Positions 23,750-31,694 of a stretch of DNA of 31,694 nt are shown here, one piece after another. The notes beneath the pieces were generated by a model. The model was not told the origin of the DNA, searched no databases, and saw only the letters and a program-made list of their open reading frames with translations. The translations under genes and the position numbers were made by a program. The first letter of the stretch is position 1. Each line of letters begins with the position of its first letter. This DNA comes from Lachnospiraceae bacterium UBA1721 (GTDB lineage Bacteria > Bacillota > Clostridia > Lachnospirales > Lachnospiraceae), in contig DCIR01000043.1 of assembly GCA_002317155.1 (NCBI GenBank), positions 1 through 31,694 of the forward strand, written 5' to 3'.

Positions 23750-25150
23750 TCAATCTACTTTTTCACCAAGATAATAGAATCCTTTACATTCGTTAAGCTT
23801 TACCTTAACAATAGAGCCAATCATAGACTCATCTCCCGGGAAATGAACTATCATGTTATTAGATAATCTTCCACTTACAAGAGAAGGATCATTCTCATTC
23901 ATCTCCTCTATAAGTGCTTCCATTATCTGACCTTCATATACAGCGGCTCTTTTTCTGGCCATCTCCTGAACCACCTCAAGAACACGATTAAACTGTACGT
24001 GACTTTCAGCTTCAGGCACCTGATCCTCGTATGAAGCGGCAGGGGTTCCTGTTCTCTTGGAATATATAAATGTAAATGCGTTGTCGTATTCTACCTGCTT
24101 AATTACATCTATTGTATCATCAACATCCTCAGGTGTTTCACCGGGGAATCCAACTATCAAATCTGTAGTAAGTGCTATATCCGGAATCTCTTCTCTGATA
24201 TGCTTAGCAAGTGCTATATACTGCTCTTTGTCATAGCAACGGTTCATTCTCTTAAGGAGCTTAGTCGAGCCTGACTGAAGTGGCAAATGCAGATGTCTGC
24301 ATATCTTTTTTGACTCCTTCATAACCTGAATCAGTTCTTCAGACAAATCCTTCGGATGAGAAGTCATAAATCTGATTCTCTTAATTCCTTCAATCTTCTC
24401 AATTTCCTTCAAAAGTTCAGGGAAAGAAATGCCATTCTCCAAGCCCTTGCCGTATGAGTTAACATTCTGTCCGAGGAGCATAACCTCTACCACGCCCTCA
24501 GAAGCAAGCTTTTCACACTCTCTTACGATTTCCTTGGCATCACGGCTTCTTTCTCTTCCACGCACATATGGAACTATACAGTATGAGCAGAAATTGTTGC
24601 AGCCAAACATAATATTTACGCCCGACTTGAAAGAATACTTTCTTTCAACAGGAAGATTTTCCTCAATCTCTGTTCCTTCTTTCCAGATATCAATTATCAT
24701 GTCATCCTGTTCAAGACAAGACACCAGATATTCGGGGAATTTGTGAATATTATGAGTACCAAAAATAAGATTAACAAAGCGATAGCTATGCTTAATCTTC
24801 TCAATAACGGTAGGCTCCTGCATCATACATCCGCAAAGACCTATTCTCATAAGCGGATTCTTCTTTTTGAATCCGTTAGCAATTCCAAGATGTCCATATA
24901 CCTTCTGATTCGCATTATCACGAACCGTGCAGGTATTATAGAGCACAAAATCAGCCGATTCCTCTTCAATGATTGAAAAGCCGGCAACCTTCAAAATACC
25001 TATAAGCTTTTCTGAATCTCTGGCGTTCATCTGACAGCCAAATGTAATAACGGCAGCAGTCGGTACACGTCCGAGCTTTTCACCCAATTCGCTTACAAGT
25101 TCCTGTGCTCTTGTATAAACATCTTTTTTATAATCAACATCTACTTTCAT
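23750..25150 (-). CDS. miaB: tRNA-2-methylthio-N6-dimethylallyladenosine synthase MiaB
   Basis: A 466-residue radical-SAM methylthiotransferase that adds a methylthio group to i6A37 in tRNA. The N-terminal domain holds the auxiliary [4Fe-4S] cysteines C39 (FGCQMN), C74 (NTCTVRDNA) and C108 (CGCMMQ). The radical-SAM cluster cysteines are C184, C188 and C191 (GCNNFCSYC). A TRAM RNA-binding domain ends the protein (about 400-466). It needs the product of MiaA, which is encoded downstream. Its ATG overlaps the degV stop (ATGA), so the two are coupled. Confidence 0.97.
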   Translation of the reverse strand: MKVDVDYKKDVYTRAQELVSELGEKLGRVPTAAVITFGCQMNARDSEKLIGILKVAGFSIIEEESADFVLYNTCTVRDNANQKVYGHLGIANGFKKKNPLMRIGLCGCMMQEPTVIEKIKHSYRFVNLIFGTHNIHKFPEYLVSCLEQDDMIIDIWKEGTEIEENLPVERKYSFKSGVNIMFGCNNFCSYCIVPYVRGRERSRDAKEIVRECEKLASEGVVEVMLLGQNVNSYGKGLENGISFPELLKEIEKIEGIKRIRFMTSHPKDLSEELIQVMKESKKICRHLHLPLQSGSTKLLKRMNRCYDKEQYIALAKHIREEIPDIALTTDLIVGFPGETPEDVDDTIDVIKQVEYDNAFTFIYSKRTGTPAASYEDQVPEAESHVQFNRVLEVVQEMARKRAAVYEGQIMEALIEEMNENDPSLVSGRLSNNMIVHFPGDESMIGSIVKVKLNECKGFYYLGEKVD

Positions 25151-26016
25151 CGAACATCTCCAACAAAGAATAATGCAATGAGAGATGGACCGGTATGTGA
25201 ACCGATAACAGGGCTGAGATTATTAATCATACAATTCTCAAAGCCAAATCTCTCCTTAATCTGATCACGTAACCATTCAGCATCTTCAAGACAGTCACCA
25301 TGGTTAATCATGATCATTTGCTTATTTACATCCTTACGGCTACCCATTTTCTTTTCCATCAAATCCATGAGTCCGGTAAGTGACTTTTTACGACCTCTAA
25401 CTTTATCTATAGAAACAAGCTTGCCTTCTTCATTTACATGAAGCAAGGGCTTAATGCCTGCAAGTGTACCTACAAAAGCACTTGTCTTGCTCACACGTCC
25501 GCCTCTCCAAAGGTCAAACAAATCATCTACGGTAAAAAGATGAATCATGTTCTGCTTATTATCTTCAGCCCACTTTGCGACCTCTTCCATTGATTTACCC
25601 TGCTTTTTAAGCTCATTACAATAATAAACCAGCAAGCCCTGACCCATAGCGGCACAAAGAGTATCTACAACAATAATTTTAACATCAGGATGCTCTTCCA
25701 TTAACTCCTCAGCAGCTATTTTACCGCTTCCGACCGTTCCTGAAAGTCCTGATGTAAATCCAAGATAAAGAATTTCTTTGTAATCATCAATATAGCTCTC
25801 AAAGAACTTCTTAGCCTCTTCCGGATTAACCTGTGATGTAGTAGGCTTAGCACCATTTCTCATCATCTTATAAAATTCAGACGCGGGCAAATCCTTATCA
25901 TTTCCCCACACAACCTCACCATCTATAAGACAGCTAAGATTGATACATCCGATTTCATTATCTGTATAAAAAGATTTGGGAAGATCAGCTGAGCTGTCAG
26001 TCAATAATTTCCACAT
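25147..26016 (-). CDS. DegV family fatty-acid-binding protein
   Basis: A 289-residue protein of the DegV fold. The N-terminal LLTDSSADLPKSF and FTSGLSGTVGSG are the lipid-head-binding motifs, and the C-terminal MINNLSPVIGSHTGPSLIALFF completes the site. DegV proteins bind single fatty acids; some (FakB) present them to the kinase FakA for phosphorylation. No fakA is in the window, so a FakB role is possible but unproven. The ATG at 26016 has CGGAGG upstream. A weak promoter candidate lies at 26076-26104 and competing inverted repeats fill the 147-base gap to the dUTPase. Confidence 0.93.
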   Translation of the reverse strand: MWKLLTDSSADLPKSFYTDNEIGCINLSCLIDGEVVWGNDKDLPASEFYKMMRNGAKPTTSQVNPEEAKKFFESYIDDYKEILYLGFTSGLSGTVGSGKIAAEELMEEHPDVKIIVVDTLCAAMGQGLLVYYCNELKKQGKSMEEVAKWAEDNKQNMIHLFTVDDLFDLWRGGRVSKTSAFVGTLAGIKPLLHVNEEGKLVSIDKVRGRKKSLTGLMDLMEKKMGSRKDVNKQMIMINHGDCLEDAEWLRDQIKERFGFENCMINNLSPVIGSHTGPSLIALFFVGDVR

Positions 26017-26163
26017 ATAAAATCCTCCGTAAACAAAACAACAATTAGTACGGATCCCCTATAAGAATCTTCGTAAGAATAACATATATAAAAACTGCAC
26101 GCAACAAAGCCCGGCCGTATCCGTACAATATGCGACTTAATGTACACGTATTCTTATACGGAT
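26017..26163 (-). other. Intergenic region with competing inverted repeats before degV
   Basis: TACGGAT occurs as a direct repeat at 26049-26055 and 26157-26163, and its reverse complement ATCCGTA at 26119-26125. The middle copy can therefore pair with either end copy but not both. A second pair, ATAAGAAT (26061-26068) and ATTCTTAT (26150-26157), interleaves with them. A small hairpin CGTAT-AAGA-ATACG sits right after the dUTPase stop. I recognise no known riboswitch family here. Confidence 0.5.
26076..26104 (-). promoter_or_regulatory. Weak promoter candidate for degV-miaB
   Basis: TTGCGT (26104-26099) and TATTCT (26081-26076) are 17 bases apart. Each box differs from consensus, and the alternative is read-through from the nrd genes. 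A transcript from here would lack the 5' repeat copies. Confidence 0.3.
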
Positions 26164-26673
26164 TTATTTTGTAGTGCTGCCAAATCCTCCGGTTCTTATT
26201 CCGTCAGCCTCATCATCCTCGGTAATACCGTACTGAAGGAAGATACCCTGTGCAAAGGCTTCACCGGCTTTAAGATCAACTACCTTGCCTTCATTAGAAT
26301 CGTTGGTAATCTTAACAAAGATATGTCCTTCATTATTTGCTCCGTAATAGTCTGAATCAACAACACCTACAGTATTATTGAGCTGTAAACGGAACTTGAA
26401 TCCAAGACCGCTTCTCGGGAAAAGAAACAGCGCGTAATCCTCATCCATACGGCACCTAATTCCTGTCGGAATCTTAATGGTCTCACCCGGCTTTAAGGTA
26501 AACGCAAAAGGAGTGTGAAAATCATATCCTGCAGAAGCAACCGTTGCTCTGGCAGGCTTGATTATATCCTCATACATTTTCACTACTTCAGCCTCAGAAT
26601 ACTGGCTAAAATCAGCCATTCCTTCTTTGAACTGTTCAATAGATACCTTTTCGAATTTAGCAATCTTTTTCAT
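26164..26673 (-). CDS. dut: dUTPase-family nucleotide hydrolase
   Basis: A 169-residue trimeric-type dUTPase fold that would hydrolyse dUTP to dUMP and PPi, keeping uracil out of DNA. The five motifs are recognisable: SAGYDF (47-52), PRSGLGF (86-92), NNTVGVVDSDYYG (99-111), AGEAFAQGIF and the C-terminal RTGGFGSTTK. An extra N-terminal stretch of about 40 residues precedes motif 1 and is unlike the short lead of most dUTPases. Related dCTP deaminases share the fold, but the full motif 5 favours dUTPase. It overlaps nrdG by 17 bases, coupling dUTP removal to anaerobic deoxynucleotide synthesis. Confidence 0.9.
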   Translation of the reverse strand: MKKIAKFEKVSIEQFKEGMADFSQYSEAEVVKMYEDIIKPARATVASAGYDFHTPFAFTLKPGETIKIPTGIRCRMDEDYALFLFPRSGLGFKFRLQLNNTVGVVDSDYYGANNEGHIFVKITNDSNEGKVVDLKAGEAFAQGIFLQYGITEDDEADGIRTGGFGSTTK

Positions 26674-27154
26674 ATAAAACTATTTTCCCTTCCTCTTTCG
26701 ATGCTTTAACATCTATAACTCTCTGATTGGTACTACCTGCCCAATGCATTGTAACATCTCTCAAATCTTCGATATACTTTCCATCCACAACTACATCGAT
26801 ATAATCAAGTAGCTTAAGTTCATTGATTTCTTCATAATCATAGCCGGTATATAGCCAAATTGTTTTTTCAGGCATATCATCTTTTATCTGACGTACCAAA
26901 GCTTCTACTTCAGCTCTATTACCCTCATATAAAGGGTCACCCCCTGAAAGCGTAAGCCCATCAATATAATCTTTGCTAAGGCATCCCCAAAGCTCATTTT
27001 TAGCAGCATCATCAAAAAATAATCCGTCATTAGGATTCCATGTCAATGGATTTTGGCAGCCCCTACATTCATGTGAGCATCCTGAAAGCCATAACACTGC
27101 GCGCAGACCGACTCCATTATTCATATCATCCATTGTTATATTGTGATATCTCAT
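26657..27154 (-). CDS. nrdG: Anaerobic ribonucleotide reductase activating protein
   Basis: A 165-residue radical-SAM activase. The cluster motif C26-SHE-C30-RG-C33 is followed by GGDPLYEGN. It reduces SAM and places the glycyl radical on NrdD. The start MRYHNITMDDMNNG is typical and AGGAG lies about eleven bases upstream. It is separated from its partner nrdD by an unrelated membrane-protein gene, and its 3' end overlaps the dUTPase gene. Confidence 0.96.
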   Translation of the reverse strand: MRYHNITMDDMNNGVGLRAVLWLSGCSHECRGCQNPLTWNPNDGLFFDDAAKNELWGCLSKDYIDGLTLSGGDPLYEGNRAEVEALVRQIKDDMPEKTIWLYTGYDYEEINELKLLDYIDVVVDGKYIEDLRDVTMHWAGSTNQRVIDVKASKEEGKIVLYEKDC

Positions 27155-27207
27155 TGTCGATTCTACTCCTATTAACGGTAACTTTTTCCATTTAATTAAT
27201 TTGCTTA

Positions 27208-27864
27208 CTAATTTTGCTGGTTATACGGTTGCTGAGACTGCACCGGCTGTTGGTACTGTGGTGTCTGCTGGTACTGCACATGTTGTTGATATTGCGGTGC
27301 CTGCTGATACTGCACAGGTTGTTGATACTGCGGTGCCTGCTGATACTGTGGCATTTGTTGATACTGTGGTATCTGCTGGTACTGTGGTATCTGCTGATAT
27401 TGAGAGTTCTGCTGTACATTGATATTTACTGCAACATTTGCATTTTGCTTTTTTAATTCAATATTTTCTTTTCTGAGAATATTAATTGTCACAATAGTCA
27501 GCGCGATATATAAGATTTCGATCAGAATAATAATTATTCCAAATTGAAACATTAATATTTCTCCCCACTCTTTACACGCCGAAATCCAGATAAAATAGAG
27601 CAACTGATATATTATTTCCGGGGCAAGATGACCGGCAAATAACCCAATATGATTCGGTTTCTTTCGGAAACTAATAATCAAGACAATATTGAATACTAAC
27701 GCAATCACAAGACATGGCACCATAATTAATCCAAATATAAAAAGCATATAGGCGCCACCGTCTTCATCAAGATTTGCAATTACGATACCAGATATAAATA
27801 ATGCAAAATAAATAACATATCTGACTATTGCAATCGAAAAAATAATCTTAAAAATTTTAGCCAT
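27208..27864 (-). CDS. Unrecognised four-helix membrane protein with Q-rich hexapeptide tail
   Basis: A 218-residue protein I cannot assign to a family. About four hydrophobic helices fall at roughly 7-29, 39-66, 77-95 and 105-127. They are followed by a short charged heptad-like stretch (LRKENIELKKQN) that could start a coiled coil. Residues 154-213 are ten hexapeptides of the form PQYQQx, ending YNQQN. By charge the tail should be cytoplasmic, but orientation is uncertain. It sits 29 bases after nrdD and 53 before nrdG, splitting the pair. The ATG at 27864 has GAGG upstream. A link to ribonucleotide reduction is not supported by its sequence. Confidence 0.8.
   Translation of the reverse strand: MAKIFKIIFSIAIVRYVIYFALFISGIVIANLDEDGGAYMLFIFGLIMVPCLVIALVFNIVLIISFRKKPNHIGLFAGHLAPEIIYQLLYFIWISACKEWGEILMFQFGIIIILIEILYIALTIVTINILRKENIELKKQNANVAVNINVQQNSQYQQIPQYQQIPQYQQMPQYQQAPQYQQPVQYQQAPQYQQHVQYQQTPQYQQPVQSQQPYNQQN
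27226..27405 (-). repeat. Ten 18-base tandem repeats encoding PQYQQx
   Basis: The units encode SQYQQI, PQYQQI, PQYQQM, PQYQQA, PQYQQP, VQYQQA, PQYQQH, VQYQQT, PQYQQP and VQSQQP. Codons vary (CAG/CAA, CCA/CCG/CCT in flanking places), but the central Q-Y-Q-Q bases are nearly constant. Such arrays change length by slippage or recombination. Because the repeat lacks stops in other frames, it also gives open frames on the opposite strand. Confidence 0.92.
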
Positions 27865-27893
27865 ATATTACCTCGCATTATATACATTAACAA

Positions 27894-30047
27894 TTACATC
27901 GACTTTCTATCAGCAATCTCTGCCATTTTTGCAGAATTAAGTCTGGTATCACCATGCACTCTTGAATAGCTCAGATAACCGTTCATTCGATCTATTTTGG
28001 TCAGATTACGGCTTCCGCACTTAGGACATACATCCATCTCGAGTTCTTCATAACCACAATCATCACAGTATGCAAGTGAGAGGTTCACTCCTTCATAGAA
28101 GCCCATCTTCATTGCACGTCTTACGAGAACTCTGATTGCCTCGTAGTTATAATCTATCGGATACTTAACATACTGAATCTTACCGCCGTTAAACAGATTC
28201 CAGAATCTCTTCTCATAATCCTGTTTCTGAATAGGCGTAATATCTTCAGATACATGGCAGTGAAAACTGTTAGAAACATATTCTCTGTCAGATACACCCT
28301 CAACTATACCATACATGTTTCTAAACTGAGTAACCTGTAAGCCACACAAATTCTCTGCCGGTGTTCCATATATTGCATATAGGTTACCGTCAGCTTCCTT
28401 GAATTCGTTTACCTTTTTATTGATGTATTCCATCACTTCGATAGCAAACGCACCATCTTCAACGAGTGACTTGTGATTATACAGCTGCTGCAGCTCATTT
28501 AGTGCAGTAACACCAAAGCTTGCCGTTGCACATTTAAGCACAGGCTTAATCTTATCATGAAGGCCTAAATGTCCACCATAAAATCCACCCTCGCAATATG
28601 CCAAGGGGTTAGTAGATGCAGTCATCTCACCCAAATACTGATAGGTTCTGATATGAATCTGTCTTATCATCTCAAGATAATAATCGAGCACTTCATAAAA
28701 ATCTCTGTTTTCCTGTCTTGCCTTTGCGAGAATCATAGGAAGATGTAAAGAAACAACACCTATATTAAATCTTCCTACGAAAATTGCCTCATCGTTATCA
28801 TCTTCGGGATGAATTCCACCTCTTTCAAAATAAGGTGAAAGGAAAGCTCTACAGCCCATCGGTGATATAACCTTACCATACTTTTTATATACAGAAGGCA
28901 CATATCCCTCACCCGTCAATGAGAGCCAATCAGGATACATGCTCTTGGCAGAGCACTGAATACCAGCCTCAAACACATCCTCAAGTTCGCATCCTTTTCC
29001 ATGAAGCTTCTCATCATAGAGAAAAACAATCTTAGGGAAAAGTACAGGCTTTTTGTGATCCTTTTTACCCTGACCGCCTTTTCTGACATTTAACATAGTT
29101 ATAGAGGCCATTCTTTCAAAACGTGACTGTCCCAATCCAATAGTCATTGTGATAAACGGATAATCACCTCTGCTGGATGCCACAGTATTGAATTTATATT
29201 CCCAGCCCTGGAAGCCCTGACGAAATTCTCTCTGAATATCGTCCATTGCTATACTTTCAGCTTTAGACTGTTCTATACCATACGAAACATACTTATCAAA
29301 ATATCTCTGATAAGAACGCTCTGCATACGGCTTAAGCAGCTGGTCTACACATGAAATGGTAAAACCGCCATACTGCTGACTGGCAGCAGACAGTATAATA
29401 TCACCCATTACATCGAATACAGTATCAAGTGTCTTGGGCTCGTTATACCACACGTTACCCATTTCAAATCCGCCCTTTAATACACTGGCAATATCAAACA
29501 GGCAACAGTTCATGGTATCTCTTCTGGCAGACATATCGTGAATATAAATATATCCGTCATTATTGGCCTGAATCTCCTCAGCAGTCATAAAAAACTTCTG
29601 ATACAGCTGTTTATTAAGCTGGTTAAAAATCAGACTTCTTCTAGTAGATACAAGTGCCGAATCAGTATTCGAATTCTCCTTATCTCCGATGTACATAATA
29701 GACTGGCTCTTTTTATATACATCATCAAGCATATGAACAAAATCCTGCTTGTAATTTCTGTAATCTCTGTAGCTTTTTGCGACAAGAGGATTAACAGATT
29801 CAAGTGCACCCTCTACAATATTATGAACCTCGGGAATATGGATTTTAACCAGTCCAAGCTTATCGACATGCTCAATTACATATTCACAGATCTTTTTATT
29901 GTCCTCATCAGAAAAAGTTACCATGGCACGAAAAGCACTTTTCTGTACAGCATTAATAACCTTCTGTACATCAAATGCTACCTTTGAGCCATCCTTTTTG
30001 ATGATATATACATTTTTCTTAGGCTTATAGATTTCACTGTAATTCAT
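27894..30047 (-). CDS. nrdD: Anaerobic (class III) ribonucleoside-triphosphate reductase
   Basis: A 717-residue glycyl-radical enzyme that reduces ribonucleoside triphosphates to deoxy forms without oxygen. An N-terminal ATP-cone occupies about residues 12-105 (YIIKKDGSKVAFDVQKVI) and allows allosteric control. The final 60 residues hold two CxxC pairs (CDDC and CPKC) for zinc and the glycyl-radical site in RMNGYLSYSR. The frame extends to TTG at 30062, but the ATG at 30047 has GGTGG eight bases upstream and is preferred. It depends on NrdG, encoded two genes later. I see no NrdR box in the 42 bases upstream. Confidence 0.97.
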   Translation of the reverse strand: MNYSEIYKPKKNVYIIKKDGSKVAFDVQKVINAVQKSAFRAMVTFSDEDNKKICEYVIEHVDKLGLVKIHIPEVHNIVEGALESVNPLVAKSYRDYRNYKQDFVHMLDDVYKKSQSIMYIGDKENSNTDSALVSTRRSLIFNQLNKQLYQKFFMTAEEIQANNDGYIYIHDMSARRDTMNCCLFDIASVLKGGFEMGNVWYNEPKTLDTVFDVMGDIILSAASQQYGGFTISCVDQLLKPYAERSYQRYFDKYVSYGIEQSKAESIAMDDIQREFRQGFQGWEYKFNTVASSRGDYPFITMTIGLGQSRFERMASITMLNVRKGGQGKKDHKKPVLFPKIVFLYDEKLHGKGCELEDVFEAGIQCSAKSMYPDWLSLTGEGYVPSVYKKYGKVISPMGCRAFLSPYFERGGIHPEDDNDEAIFVGRFNIGVVSLHLPMILAKARQENRDFYEVLDYYLEMIRQIHIRTYQYLGEMTASTNPLAYCEGGFYGGHLGLHDKIKPVLKCATASFGVTALNELQQLYNHKSLVEDGAFAIEVMEYINKKVNEFKEADGNLYAIYGTPAENLCGLQVTQFRNMYGIVEGVSDREYVSNSFHCHVSEDITPIQKQDYEKRFWNLFNGGKIQYVKYPIDYNYEAIRVLVRRAMKMGFYEGVNLSLAYCDDCGYEELEMDVCPKCGSRNLTKIDRMNGYLSYSRVHGDTRLNSAKMAEIADRKSM

Positions 30048-30089
30048 GAATTTGTCCACCAATGAAAATATTTTGCTAAAATAAATAGC

Positions 30090-31280
30090 CTATCTTAGAA
30101 TTCCGCTCTTTTCTGCAATTGCCACTGCTTCATTGATAACATCCACCGGCAAAACCAAGGCAAAACGTACATGTCCCTTACCAAGACTTCCAAAGCTGCT
30201 ACCGGGCGTACAAAGGATTCCTGTAGCCTCGAAAAAGTCCATTACAAAATCCACATCACGATCACCATATTTTTCAGGGATTGACGTCCATGCAAACATA
30301 CTTCCCTGACTGCGTTCAAAGCTCCAACCTATTGATGTAAAGCCATCACAGAGAGCATTTCTTCTCTTCTCATACTCTGCACACTGTGCATATACAGCAT
30401 CATCCGGTCCCTCCAGAGCAGCTATAGCACCATACTGAATCGGGAGGAATACTCCATAGTCTATCTGCGATCTGAATCTCTTAAACGCAGCTATCACCTC
30501 TGAATTGCCTACAAGAAATGACATTCTTGCACCGGTATAGTTAAAAGACTTAGAAAGTGAGTAGAATTCTACGGCAACATTTTTAGCTCCTTCATAATAA
30601 AGGATCGATCTTCCCTCATTGCCATCATATACAATATCCGAATATGCATTATCATGAATTATAAATATCTCATTTCTCTCGGCCCATGCAATAAGCTCCT
30701 CGTAAAAGCTGGCAGGTGCGCATTTGCATACCGGATTAAGCGGATATGAAACAATAATAAACTTAGCATGCTTTCCTGTTGACGGTTTCTTACCGTATGC
30801 TTCCTCGATTTCTTTTAAGTCCGGAAGGTATCCTTTATCCTTATAAAGATTGTAAGGAACGATTTCGGCACCTGCAAGCTCCGGTCCAATACCAAAAATC
30901 GGATATCCGGGATTAGGTACAAGTACCACATCCCCGGGATTAACAAAGGTAAATCCGATATGAGTTATACCCTCCTGAGAGCCATATACACTCATAACCT
31001 CATTTTTTTCAAGCTTTACGCTGTATCTTTTCTCATAACGATGAATTACCGCATCAATAAGTTCGGGTATGTCTATCAACGAATACTTATAATTTTCCGG
31101 CTTTTTTGCTGCTTCACACAAAGCATCCATTATATGCTTAGGAGGTTCAAAATCCGGTGTACCTACAGAAAAATTAAATACTCTTTCGCCCTTAGATTCT
31201 TTCTCAATTTTCTTGGCATTCAGTACCTGAAAAATGCCTGCCTCATAATCTTTCATTCTGTCAGCGAACTTTATTTCCAT
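30090..31280 (-). CDS. Class I/II PLP-dependent aminotransferase (DapL-like)
   Basis: A 396-residue fold-type I aminotransferase. The PLP-binding lysine is K244 in SLSKSFNYTGAR. VPNPGYPIFGIG, HDNAYSDIVYDG and the C-terminal HVRFALVLP contribute to the cofactor and carboxylate sites. The overall pattern resembles LL-diaminopimelate aminotransferases and related alanine/aspartate enzymes, so the true substrate cannot be fixed; a DapL role would supply lysine and peptidoglycan precursors. It lies 12 bases after the WYL gene and 42 before nrdD. The ATG at 31280 is well placed. Confidence 0.88.
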   Translation of the reverse strand: MEIKFADRMKDYEAGIFQVLNAKKIEKESKGERVFNFSVGTPDFEPPKHIMDALCEAAKKPENYKYSLIDIPELIDAVIHRYEKRYSVKLEKNEVMSVYGSQEGITHIGFTFVNPGDVVLVPNPGYPIFGIGPELAGAEIVPYNLYKDKGYLPDLKEIEEAYGKKPSTGKHAKFIIVSYPLNPVCKCAPASFYEELIAWAERNEIFIIHDNAYSDIVYDGNEGRSILYYEGAKNVAVEFYSLSKSFNYTGARMSFLVGNSEVIAAFKRFRSQIDYGVFLPIQYGAIAALEGPDDAVYAQCAEYEKRRNALCDGFTSIGWSFERSQGSMFAWTSIPEKYGDRDVDFVMDFFEATGILCTPGSSFGSLGKGHVRFALVLPVDVINEAVAIAEKSGILR

Positions 31281-31292
31281 TTTGCATCATCC

Positions 31293-31694
31293 TTACTGTT
31301 TCTCATTATTTTCAACGAGCTTTTTTAACCACTCGATATACTTTATCCTAACATCTTCCGGCGAATGGATTACCACATTATCACCAAGACCTGTCAGCCA
31401 TCCATATAGCTGTGGACTAACCTGCACATTCACACGTATTCTGATTCTGGCATCCTCAATCTTTTGAATAGTAATATCCTTACCAAATCTGTCGATTGCC
31501 ACTCCTACCAGTGATTCCGGAAGATCAATAACAATATTTTCCGAATCTCCACCCATCATAGAGAATGTAGTATCCGCATAACCGGCTAAGTCAAGCTTAC
31601 TAAACCAGTCTCCGCCTTCTCTTTTAGTCTTAAGCAATTCAACATTACGCATCTTATCCACGCGATAATGTCTTGCCTGCTCAGTAGCGGAATC
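31293..31694 (-). CDS. WYL-domain regulator, C-terminal part (cut by window edge)
   Basis: The frame is open to the window end, so the true start is outside. The first residues visible, DSATEQARHYRVDKMRNVEL, match the end of a WYL domain (its usual HYRVDRM block), and the rest (about 110 residues) fits the WCX C-terminal extension. These regulators normally carry an N-terminal helix-turn-helix that is not seen here. WYL domains sense nucleic acids or small ligands. It is 12 bases ahead of the aminotransferase, so co-transcription is likely; its targets are unknown. Confidence 0.8.
   Translation of the reverse strand, partial: DSATEQARHYRVDKMRNVELLKTKREGGDWFSKLDLAGYADTTFSMMGGDSENIVIDLPESLVGVAIDRFGKDITIQKIEDARIRIRVNVQVSPQLYGWLTGLGDNVVIHSPEDVRIKYIEWLKKLVENNEKQ

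Noticed and set aside
27226..27405. Regular short repeats suggestive of a CRISPR array
   Set aside because: The units are contiguous 18-base codon repeats with no spacers, inside a coding frame.
27201..27456. Open frames on both strands across the Q-rich repeat (for example an Ala/Val/Thr-rich plus-strand frame)
   Set aside because: They arise because the 18-base repeat contains no stop codons in those frames; there is no ribosome binding site or plausible protein, and the minus-strand membrane-protein frame has a start, helices and context.
30048..30089. NrdR box or riboswitch ahead of nrdD
   Set aside because: The 42 bases contain only AT-rich sequence and a ribosome binding site; no paired NrdR-type boxes are visible.

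Overview
The window is a dense, AT-rich (roughly 40% GC by eye) bacterial chromosome segment. All 31 recognisable genes lie on the minus strand, so the text follows transcription from base 31694 down to base 1. A low-GC Firmicute of class Clostridia, most likely family Lachnospiraceae (Butyrivibrio-like), is suggested by four things: the rplU-prp-rpmA order with a Prp-cleavable L27, the HlyD-like/yggS/sepF block, the class III anaerobic ribonucleotide reductase, and the radC-mreBCD-mrdA-minC-rodA-mgsA order. There is no sign of a mobile element, CRISPR array, tRNA or rRNA. No gene-free stretch exceeds about 210 bases.

Region 31694-25150 starts with the C-terminal end of a WYL regulator. It continues with a PLP aminotransferase, the anaerobic ribonucleotide reductase nrdD, an unrecognised Q-rich membrane protein inserted between nrdD and its activase nrdG, then a dUTPase overlapping nrdG. 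After an intergenic region with competing inverted repeats comes degV. Region 25150-16447 holds miaB, a hairpin terminator, mutS-mutL-miaA and a methionine gamma-lyase-family (YnbB-type) gene, covering tRNA A37 modification and mismatch repair. No hfq lies between miaA and the lyase-like gene.

Region 16390-7069 is the cell-shape and wall block: radC, mreB, mreC, mreD, an oversized PBP2, minC, rodA, an mgsA-like gene and a lipoprotein DD-carboxypeptidase. Three features stand out. MinC is followed directly by rodA with no minD or minE, and its MinD-contact motifs are degraded. MreB has lost the usual Glu-Glu of its active-site motif. The methylglyoxal-synthase-like protein has Met where the catalytic Asp should be. 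Together these suggest a shape/division module that has drifted from the textbook version.

Region 7059-1 contains a HlyD-like membrane protein, yggS and sepF (division-associated), a terminator, then aroB-lspA-rluD as a tight unit. A cytidylate-kinase-like gene with its own consensus promoter follows, and finally the rplU-prp-rpmA ribosomal operon behind a structured leader whose outer helix would hide the rplU ribosome binding site.
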